Shown here piece by piece: positions 1-5,337 of a stretch of 7,139 bases of DNA. The stretch is from positions 1 through 7,139 of the forward strand of contig WGAX01000210.1 in assembly GCA_015494595.1 (NCBI GenBank). The letters run 5' to 3'. Source of the DNA: Nitratiruptor sp. GTDB taxonomy: Bacteria > Campylobacterota > Campylobacteria > Campylobacterales > Nitratiruptoraceae. How positions within the stretch are numbered: position 1 is the stretch's first letter; every line of letters begins with the position of its first letter. The translations under genes were made by a program, and so were the position numbers. Under the pieces are notes generated by a model. It ran no database searches, was not told the origin of the DNA, and saw only the letters and a list, made by a program, of their open reading frames with translations.

Positions 1-30
1 GGTCTCTAATTTAGTAAAATCCTTAATCAT
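1..30 (-). CDS. Partial 5' end of a divergent gene, probable LysR-family transcriptional regulator
   Basis: Reading the minus strand from position 30 gives ATG and nine further codons, MIKDFTKLET, before the window edge. An AAAGG ribosome binding site lies 7 nt upstream, and a good minus-strand promoter lies further up. The peptide matches, from memory, the start of epsilonproteobacterial LysR-type regulators, in which a K-D-F-x-K-L-E-T-F-L segment opens the first helix of the winged helix-turn-helix DNA-binding domain. Such regulators are typically about 300 residues and often control a divergent neighbour and themselves. The LysR-type inverted repeat at 56-70 is independent support. Ten residues are too few for certainty, so the reading frame is well supported but the family call is tentative. 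Confidence 0.55.
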   Translation of the reverse strand, partial: MIKDFTKLET

Positions 31-37
31 TGACGAG

Positions 38-42
38 CCTTT
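38..42 (-). promoter_or_regulatory. Ribosome binding site fixing the start of the divergent gene
   Basis: On the minus strand the sequence is AAAGG, 7 nt before the ATG at 30-28. This spacing is normal and is the main reason for accepting the partial minus-strand gene as real. Confidence 0.55.
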
Positions 43-55
43 ATTATAAAAAATT

Positions 56-70
56 ATCTTTTTCAAAGAT
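56..70. promoter_or_regulatory. Candidate LysR-type operator (ATC-N9-GAT inverted repeat)
   Basis: The sequence ATCTTT-TTC-AAAGAT is a perfect 6-bp inverted repeat around a 3-nt centre. It fits the classical LysR-type box both as ATC-N9-GAT and as T-N11-A (T57, A69). It overlaps the minus-strand -10 hexamer and covers the predicted minus-strand start near 62, which is where an autorepressing regulator would bind. The region is very AT-rich, so short palindromes arise by chance. The case rests on the fit to the motif plus the position beside a probable lysR start. Confidence 0.45.
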
Positions 71-97
71 TATAACCTATTTTTATAGATTTTACAA
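69..97 (-). promoter_or_regulatory. Promoter of the divergent (lysR-like) gene, TTGTAA-N17-TATAAT
   Basis: On the minus strand, TTGTAA (97 to 92) is followed by exactly 17 nt and then a perfect TATAAT (74 to 69). Transcription would start near 62 and give a leader of about 32 nt carrying the AAAGG site. A second TATAAT at 48-43 (minus) would start transcription inside the ribosome binding site and is less likely. Confidence 0.6.
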
Positions 98-143
98 AAT
101 ATAATTTTTGACAATGTTTCTGCAATTTTCATACACATCTTTT

Positions 144-152
144 TGCTATAAT
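144..152 (+). promoter_or_regulatory. Extended -10 promoter of the uvrD operon (TGC-TATAAT)
   Basis: A perfect TGN-TATAAT element ends 21 nt before the uvrD start codon. No -35 hexamer lies at 16-18 nt, but the upstream sequence is T-rich, as is usual for sigma-70 promoters in Campylobacterota. The start site falls at about 158-160, at the beginning of a run of seven A (159-165), so the leader is only about 14-16 nt. The TTGACA at 108-113 is too far upstream to pair with this -10. Confidence 0.75.
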
Positions 153-173
153 ATTAATAAAAAAAGATGATAG

Positions 174-2219
174 ATGCGCAATTTTTTGGATGAACTCAAT
201 GAAGCTCAAAGGGAAGCAGTAACTACGATTGATGGACCTTTGCTCATTTTGGCAGGAGCTGGCAGTGGTAAAACCAAAACCATTACTACCAGATTGGCTT
301 ATCTTATAGATTTAGGAATTGACCCAGCCTCCATACTGACCCTAACCTTTACCAACAAAGCAGCCAAAGAGATGCAGCAGCGCGCTTTGCAGATGATTGA
401 GCACACTCCCTATCCTCCACTTCTTTGTACATTCCATAAATTTGGGCTTCTCTTTTTAAAGTTTCATATTAGCCGCTTAGGAAGAGATAATAACTTTGTC
501 ATTATCGATACAGATGATAAGAAGCGTATCCTTAAAGCCTTTAAATCTGATCTTCCAGCCTCTTTGATTGCCAGTGAAATATCCAAATATAAAAACTCTC
601 TCATAACTCCCCAAGAGGCGATTGCAGCAGCAAGGCTGCCAAATTTTAAAACCATAGCCAATATCTACAAAGAGTATGAGGAGTATCTGTTAGAGAACAA
701 TTTGGTGGATTTTGATGACCTTCTTGTTCTCCCCTATAAAATTTTGGAAAATGATCCTCTCCTTTGTGAGCAGATAAGCCAGAAATATCAATACATTATG
801 GTAGATGAGTTTCAAGATACCAACGAATTACAGTACCGTTTACTGCAAAAACTCTGCTCCACCCACAACAATCTCTGCGTTGTAGGCGATGATGATCAAA
901 GTATCTATGGATGGAGGGGAGCAAATATCAAAAATATTTTGGAGTTTCCTAAAAAGCTTCCAAATGCAAAGGTAATAAAACTGGAAAAAAACTACCGCTC
1001 CAGCCAAAAAATTTTGGAAGCTGCCAATAACCTCATCGCTCATAACCGCTCACGCCTTGGCAAAAAACTAGAAGCTACCCTAGAAAGAGGCAAAGAGGTA
1101 AAAGTACTGCAGTGCAGTGATGAGCAAGAGGAGGCAAGACTTATAGCCAAAAGAGTAAAAGAGCTGATCAAAGAGGGGGTAAAAGCGAGTGAAATTGCAG
1201 TACTTTTTCGTATTAACGCCCTTTCGCGATCCATTGAGGAGGCTTTGAATAGAGCAGGTATCCATTTTAAACTTGTAGGAGCTATTAGATTCTATGAAAG
1301 AGCAGAAATTAAAGATATTATTAGCTATTTGCGCATCATTGCCAATAGTCAAGATGAGTTTTCATTAAAACGCGTCATCAACAAACCAAAAAGAGGTATT
1401 GGTAAAGCCACTTATGAAAAACTCCATACCGCTGCAAAAGAGAGACATATCTCTATTCTTGCACTGCTTCAAACAATATCATACAAAGAGCTTAGCAAAC
1501 TGGTAGGAGCTAAAAATGCCAAAACACTGCAAGACTTTATACAAAAGCTGCAATACCTCCAAGATAAAGCCCAAAACTCTTTAGATACCTTTATTGACGC
1601 TTTTGAAGAGACTATTGCTCTTAGAAAACATTACGCCTCCTTGCCTGACGGATATGAGAGAGTTGCCAATATTGATGAGTTTTATGGAATGTTTCGAGAA
1701 TTTGTTAAAGAAAACCCCAAAAGCTCTTTAGATGATTTTATCAATGAGCTCTCTTTAGAGTCTGAGCAGGATCAAATAGGCAATGAAGCAGTCTCTATTA
1801 TGAGTGTGCACGCAAGCAAAGGCTTGGAGTTTGAGCATCTTTTTGTAATTGGCTTAGAAGAGGGATTTTTTCCTCTTACAGGCGATGGATGCGATATTGA
1901 GGAGGAGAGACGATTAGGGTATGTAGCAATTACAAGAGCTAAAAAGGAGCTTACACTCTCCTATGTGAAATCAAGATTTTATAGAGGCAGAAGAGCATAT
2001 CTAGAGAAGAGCAGATTTTTGGGAGAAGCTGGGCTGATCCCTACTAGCATTAAAATAGAAAAAAGAGCTAGTTTCAAAAAAGGTGATCTTGTCAAGCATA
2101 AACTCTTTGGTATTGGCAGAGTCTTGGGAGTTAGCAAAGCAGGCAGAGAGTTTAAACTCACAATCAATTTTGGAGGCAACAAAAAAGAGATTTTAGCAAG
2201 CTTTGTGGAGAGAGTATGA
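174..2219 (+). CDS. uvrD: ATP-dependent DNA helicase, UvrD/PcrA type (superfamily 1A)
   Basis: This is a 3'-5' DNA translocase and helicase of nucleotide excision repair, mismatch repair and replication fork clearance, acting on the nucleoid. All superfamily 1 motifs are visible: Q motif LNEAQREAV (8-16), Walker A AGAGSGKT (27-34), motif Ia TFTNKAAKEM (58-67), Walker B VDEFQDT (210-216), motif III GDDDQSIYGWRGA (238-250), motif IV LEKNYRSS (270-277), motif V VHASKGLEF (545-553) and motif VI EEERRLGYVAITRAKK (576-591). The C-terminal part from about 634, starting F-K-K-G-D-L-V-K-H, resembles the Tudor-like RNA polymerase-binding tail of PcrA/UvrD. At 681 residues it is slightly short but complete. 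An in-frame TAG at 171-173 directly precedes the ATG, so no longer start is possible; the ribosome binding site is weak. It heads the operon and overlaps truB by ATGA. Epsilonproteobacterial orthologues are sometimes labelled rep, but UvrD/PcrA is the better description. Confidence 0.95.
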   Translation: MRNFLDELNEAQREAVTTIDGPLLILAGAGSGKTKTITTRLAYLIDLGIDPASILTLTFTNKAAKEMQQRALQMIEHTPYPPLLCTFHKFGLLFLKFHISRLGRDNNFVIIDTDDKKRILKAFKSDLPASLIASEISKYKNSLITPQEAIAAARLPNFKTIANIYKEYEEYLLENNLVDFDDLLVLPYKILENDPLLCEQISQKYQYIMVDEFQDTNELQYRLLQKLCSTHNNLCVVGDDDQSIYGWRGANIKNILEFPKKLPNAKVIKLEKNYRSSQKILEAANNLIAHNRSRLGKKLEATLERGKEVKVLQCSDEQEEARLIAKRVKELIKEGVKASEIAVLFRINALSRSIEEALNRAGIHFKLVGAIRFYERAEIKDIISYLRIIANSQDEFSLKRVINKPKRGIGKATYEKLHTAAKERHISILALLQTISYKELSKLVGAKNAKTLQDFIQKLQYLQDKAQNSLDTFIDAFEETIALRKHYASLPDGYERVANIDEFYGMFREFVKENPKSSLDDFINELSLESEQDQIGNEAVSIMSVHASKGLEFEHLFVIGLEEGFFPLTGDGCDIEEERRLGYVAITRAKKELTLSYVKSRFYRGRRAYLEKSRFLGEAGLIPTSIKIEKRASFKKGDLVKHKLFGIGRVLGVSKAGREFKLTINFGGNKKEILASFVERV

Positions 2220-3040
2220 ATAGACTTTTTGTAGCTTATAAACCTATGTTCATCTCCTCCAACGCTTTTTTACATCGCCTCAAAAAGAGGTATAAAGTAA
2301 AAAAGGCGGGGTTTTCTGGCACACTTGATCCCTTTGCATGCGGCACCCTTATTATCGCTTTTGGAGCCTATACCAAACTTTTTCGCTTTTTGCAAAAAAC
2401 ACCCAAAGTCTATCGCGCCACCATCTGGCTGGGAGCTAAGAGTAAAAGCTTGGATTTAGAAAATATACTCTCAATTACCACTCCCCCCAAACACTCCAAA
2501 GAGAAAATTGCCTCTATACTCCACTCTCTTCAAGGTGAATTTATCTACACTCCTCCTCTTTTTAGCGCCAAAAAGGTTAATGGCAAACGAGCATACCAAC
2601 TTGCAACTAAAAACCAAAATATCAGCCTCCCTCCTGTTACCTCCTATATCCATAACATCAAGCTTTTAGCCTACAATCACCCCTTTATTACATTTGAAGC
2701 CATAGTAAGTGAGGGCACATACATTAGAAGCATTGCTGAGTATGTTGGCAAAAAGCTACACATAGATGCCGCTTTAAGCTATTTAGAAAGAGCCAAAGAG
2801 GGAAAATTTATATATGAGAATGAAAAAGCTCTCAACCCTCTTGACTACCTCACCACCAAAGCCAACTTTACAACCCTGAGTAAAGAGGAGATTTGGCAGG
2901 GCAAACCAATAAGCATAGATACACTTGCAATTAAAAAGGATGGGGAGTATCATCTTGTATTTGATACTTTTTTTGCTATTATTGCGGTAAAAAACCAGAA
3001 AGTATCCTATCTACTCAATCAAATACCAAGAGCATCATAA
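2216..3040 (+). CDS. truB: tRNA pseudouridine(55) synthase TruB
   Basis: TruB isomerises uridine 55 in the T-loop of elongator tRNAs to pseudouridine. The catalytic aspartate is D38 in GFSGTLDPFACGTL (32-45). Y66 in the K-V-Y-R segment matches the conserved active-site tyrosine. The family motif YTPPLFSAKKVNGKRAY (111-127) and the EGTYIRSIAEYVG segment (from 166, with conserved R171) are intact. At 274 residues it lacks the full C-terminal PUA domain of the 314-residue E. coli enzyme; a short C-terminal segment follows from about 220, and this length is usual in Campylobacterota. GGAG (2207-2210) lies 5 nt before the ATG, which overlaps the uvrD stop as ATGA, so the two are probably translationally coupled. 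The downstream junction runs straight into ispE with no csrA. Confidence 0.95.
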   Translation: MNRLFVAYKPMFISSNAFLHRLKKRYKVKKAGFSGTLDPFACGTLIIAFGAYTKLFRFLQKTPKVYRATIWLGAKSKSLDLENILSITTPPKHSKEKIASILHSLQGEFIYTPPLFSAKKVNGKRAYQLATKNQNISLPPVTSYIHNIKLLAYNHPFITFEAIVSEGTYIRSIAEYVGKKLHIDAALSYLERAKEGKFIYENEKALNPLDYLTTKANFTTLSKEEIWQGKPISIDTLAIKKDGEYHLVFDTFFAIIAVKNQKVSYLLNQIPRAS

Positions 3041-3783
3041 TGAGAGCAGTAGCAAAAATCAACATCTTCTTAAAAGTAGTAGGCAAAAGAGGCAACTACC
3101 ACGAGCTGGTATCTAGGTTTATTCGCTATGAAGAGCTGTACGATGAGATCTTTTTGGAAGAGGGAGAAGAGGAGTGTGAAATTGTAGGAGTAGATATTGT
3201 CAAAGAGCAAAATACCATCTACAAAGCCTATAAAGCTTTGCAAAAAGTAGCTCCCGAAATCAAAGATTTTATGCGCCATCGGCGCGTGCGTATCAAGAAA
3301 AAGATTCCTTTTGGTGCTGGACTGGGAGGAGGCAGTAGCGATGCTGCCACTTTCTTGCTTCTTCTTAACAAAGAGGCAAATCTAGCTCTTGATCCCTCCA
3401 CTTTAGCCAAAGTCGCTTTGGAGGTGGGGGCTGATGTGCCCTTTTTTATCTATGGCTATAAAGCTGCAAATGTAGAGGGGATTGGAGAGATTATAGAGCC
3501 CTTTGAAGATGATGTACCCAAAATTGAGCTCAAACTCTTGCCCCTACACTGCAATACAGCAAAGGTCTATAAACATTTTAGCAACCACTACCTTTTAAGC
3601 AATAAAAAAGAGGCTCAAGCCCTCATACAAAAAAGCTCCAAAGAGATTTTACACACCCTTAGCCCTCTTGAAGCCAACGATCTCTACAAAAGTGCTTTGG
3701 TACTTTGTCCTAATCTAGCACCATTTGCCAATAGCTGGTATCTTAGCGGCAGCGGCAGCACACTTTTTAGGAGTAAAGAATGA
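3040..3783 (+). CDS. ispE: 4-diphosphocytidyl-2-C-methyl-D-erythritol kinase IspE
   Basis: IspE is the ATP-dependent kinase of the methylerythritol phosphate (non-mevalonate) pathway to isopentenyl diphosphate, acting in the cytosol. It is a GHMP-superfamily kinase. The N-terminal substrate motif AKINIFLKVVGKRGNYHEL starts at residue 5 and contains the probable catalytic K6. The phosphate-binding loop PFGAGLGGGSSDAA covers 90-103, the catalytic aspartate is probably D132 in GADVPFF, and the C-terminal GHMP glycine motif is LSGSGSTLF (235-243). At 247 residues it is short beside the 283 of E. coli, as is usual in Campylobacterota, with no motif missing. The start codon shares one base with the truB stop (TAATG) and there is no clear ribosome binding site, so translation probably depends on reinitiation after truB. 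Its 3' end overlaps smpB by 4 nt. Confidence 0.95.
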   Translation: MRAVAKINIFLKVVGKRGNYHELVSRFIRYEELYDEIFLEEGEEECEIVGVDIVKEQNTIYKAYKALQKVAPEIKDFMRHRRVRIKKKIPFGAGLGGGSSDAATFLLLLNKEANLALDPSTLAKVALEVGADVPFFIYGYKAANVEGIGEIIEPFEDDVPKIELKLLPLHCNTAKVYKHFSNHYLLSNKKEAQALIQKSSKEILHTLSPLEANDLYKSALVLCPNLAPFANSWYLSGSGSTLFRSKE

Positions 3784-4229
3784 AAATAGTAGCCACCAAT
3801 AAAAAAGCTTTTCACGACTTTCATATTTTAGAAAAGTATGAAGCAGGACTTGTGCTGCAAGGCAGTGAAGTAAAAGCCATTAGAGCTGGCAGAGTCAATC
3901 TTAAAGATAGCTTCATCAAATTTGTCAAAGGGGAGCCCTTCATTTTTGGAATGCATATAAGCCATCTACAAAGTGCAAATCCCCACTTCAAACCTGATGA
4001 GAAGCGCCCAAGAAAACTGCTCCTTCATAAAAAAGAGATCAACAAACTTCTAGGTAAAACGAGTGAAAAAGGCTACACTATCGTACCGCTTAAACTCTAC
4101 TTCAACCATAAAAATATTGCAAAACTTGAAATTGCTCTTGCAAAAGGAAAAACACTCCACGACAAAAGAGAGACACTAAAAAGAAAAATTATGGATCGAG
4201 AGGCGCGGGCTGCAATGAAAGAGTACTAG
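3780..4229 (+). CDS. smpB: SsrA (tmRNA)-binding protein SmpB
   Basis: SmpB binds the tRNA-like domain of tmRNA and delivers it to stalled ribosomes for trans-translation. The oligonucleotide-binding fold shows GSEVKAIRAGRVNLKD (28-43) and KRPRKLLLHKKEI (75-87). The basic C-terminal tail begins DKRETLKRK at 128 and continues with R-E-A-R; in the family this tail becomes helical in the empty mRNA channel. The length of 149 residues is standard. AGGAG (3769-3773) lies 6 nt before the ATG, and the ATGA overlap with ispE points to coupling. The pairing ispE-smpB is conserved in Campylobacter and Helicobacter. The tmRNA gene ssrA is not in the window. The gene ends the first tight block: a 34-nt gap with a promoter follows and no terminator is seen. 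Confidence 0.95.
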   Translation: MKIVATNKKAFHDFHILEKYEAGLVLQGSEVKAIRAGRVNLKDSFIKFVKGEPFIFGMHISHLQSANPHFKPDEKRPRKLLLHKKEINKLLGKTSEKGYTIVPLKLYFNHKNIAKLEIALAKGKTLHDKRETLKRKIMDREARAAMKEY

Positions 4230-4240
4230 CACCGATAATA

Positions 4241-4249
4241 TGCTATAAT
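4241..4249 (+). promoter_or_regulatory. Internal extended -10 promoter (TGC-TATAAT) for the diguanylate cyclase-rimO-tilS group
   Basis: This is the same nine bases, TGCTATAAT, as the uvrD promoter. It lies in the only real intergenic gap of the operon, between the smpB stop and the next start. No -35 hexamer is apparent, and the sequence upstream is the GC-richer end of smpB, so the TGN extension would have to carry the promoter. Transcription would begin near 4255-4257, leaving a leader of about 7-9 nt. Confidence 0.65.
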
Positions 4250-4253
4250 GCAC

Positions 4254-4260
4254 AAAAGGA
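4254..4260 (+). promoter_or_regulatory. Ribosome binding site with a start-codon ambiguity
   Basis: AAAAGGA ends only 3 nt before the ATG at 4264 and 6 nt before an in-frame GTG at 4267. The spacing suits the GTG better, but the difference is one residue (MVKD versus MKD). The site would sit at the extreme 5' end of a transcript from the promoter at 4241. Confidence 0.5.
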
Positions 4261-4263
4261 CAG

Positions 4264-5337
4264 ATGGTGAAAGATAACTATTGTAAACTGCAACAAAAAC
4301 TCTCCCAAAATGAAAATCTAAGTCGAGACGATATTAAAACTATTATGCAGATTATACGCAAACAGATCAATTTCATGATCAAAAACAATATTATCATTAC
4401 ACCAAAAAATTATGAGCGCTGGTTTTATGTCTTTTGCCATATTACAGAAAACAGTTTAGATTTGAACGATTTAGAGATTTTAGGGGTTTTTAAAGAGATC
4501 TATAATGCACCTTATGATGAGATTAAGGAGAAGAGTCCTGAAGATTTGCAAATTAAACAAAAAGGTATCGTCAAAAAGTTAGTGCGCATTGCAGATACAA
4601 TAGAGTATAAACTTGCCGAAGTAATAGCCACACTCGATTCACATAATCACTCTTTAGATTCGCATAAAAATGAGATCGCCCAAGATGAGGAGTATATTGA
4701 GGATCAAAAGCTCAAGGAGACTCTTCAAAAAATTCTTGATGAGTTGGAAAAACTGCGCCATGAAAACGAAATGCTAAGCAGCGAATTGCGCAAATACCAT
4801 GCAGATGTTATTCGTCTCCAAGGTGAGCTTATGACTGCACGCACAGAGGCAGAAATCGATTTTCTTACAGGTCTGTTGAATAGAAGAAGATTTGAGCGAG
4901 CATTACTGGAGATGCTAAATGAGTATCAAAGAAGAGGCTACCCTTTTGCACTTATTCTTCTAGATATAGATGATTTTAAAAGTATTAACGATACTTATGG
5001 CCATCCTGCAGGCGATCAACTTCTCAAAGAGGTAGCTCTCATACTCAAAACTTTTTTGCGTGCAAATAATATTGCAGCGCGTTTGGGAGGAGAGGAGTTT
5101 GCAATTTTAGTTCCCGGAGCTACGGCAAAAGAGGGGGAGATTATAGCAAACCGTCTACGCAGCGCTATGGAGCACAGAAACTTTATCGATCTTGAAAAGG
5201 ATATTCACATCACAGCAAGTTTTGGCGTAACCGCTCCTCATACAGATGATACTATCGATACTATTTTGGAGCGTGCGGACAAGGCACTTTATGAAGCAAA
5301 AAAGCAAGGAAAAAACAGGGTGGTGATAGTAGAATGA
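4264..5337 (+). CDS. Cytosolic diguanylate cyclase (GGDEF domain with helical N-terminal domain)
   Basis: The predicted reaction is 2 GTP to cyclic di-GMP. The GGDEF domain spans about 197-357 and looks active: DFLTGLLNRRRF (199-210), metal ligand D234 in LLDIDDFKSIND, substrate residues N242 and D251, and signature GGEEF (275-279). The inhibitory I-site is degenerate: RANN (266-269) stands where RxxD is expected. Residues 1-95 are helical, with the TPKNYERWF segment (46-54) seen in the N-terminal domain of many soluble GGDEF proteins. Residues 96-140 contain two LDSH units (124-127, 131-134). A coiled coil (about 145-196) rich in E, L and K leads into the cyclase and probably drives dimerisation. 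There is no membrane segment, no phosphoreceiver domain and no EAL domain, so the input signal is unknown. The gene has its own promoter after smpB and overlaps rimO by ATGA. Confidence 0.9.
   Translation: MVKDNYCKLQQKLSQNENLSRDDIKTIMQIIRKQINFMIKNNIIITPKNYERWFYVFCHITENSLDLNDLEILGVFKEIYNAPYDEIKEKSPEDLQIKQKGIVKKLVRIADTIEYKLAEVIATLDSHNHSLDSHKNEIAQDEEYIEDQKLKETLQKILDELEKLRHENEMLSSELRKYHADVIRLQGELMTARTEAEIDFLTGLLNRRRFERALLEMLNEYQRRGYPFALILLDIDDFKSINDTYGHPAGDQLLKEVALILKTFLRANNIAARLGGEEFAILVPGATAKEGEIIANRLRSAMEHRNFIDLEKDIHITASFGVTAPHTDDTIDTILERADKALYEAKKQGKNRVVIVE

Noticed and set aside
2..49. Plus-strand open frame ending in TAA at 47-49 that could be the tail of an upstream gene
   Set aside because: It gives VSNLVKSLIIDEPLL, which matches nothing I recognise. 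The minus strand over the same bases gives a start codon with a well-spaced ribosome binding site, a consensus promoter and a recognisable N-terminus.
108..113. Perfect TTGACA as the -35 of the uvrD promoter
   Set aside because: It lies 33 nt from the TATAAT at 147-152, far outside 16-18 nt. At 17 nt downstream of it the sequence is ATACAC, a poor -10.
167..193. Eight-codon leader frame overlapping the uvrD start
   Set aside because: It is out of frame, has no ribosome binding site of its own and no recognisable attenuator content. It is kept only as a possible competing start in the findings.
986..992. In-phase A-AAA-AAC slippery heptamer in uvrD, a classical -1 frameshift site
   Set aside because: It encodes the conserved K-N of helicase motif IV, the shifted frame ends after about 13 codons, and no stimulatory structure is evident. 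Coincidence in an A-rich gene is the better explanation.
4230..4263. Possible terminator between smpB and the cyclase
   Set aside because: No stable inverted repeat followed by a T run is present in the 34 nt; the gap is accounted for by a promoter and a ribosome binding site.
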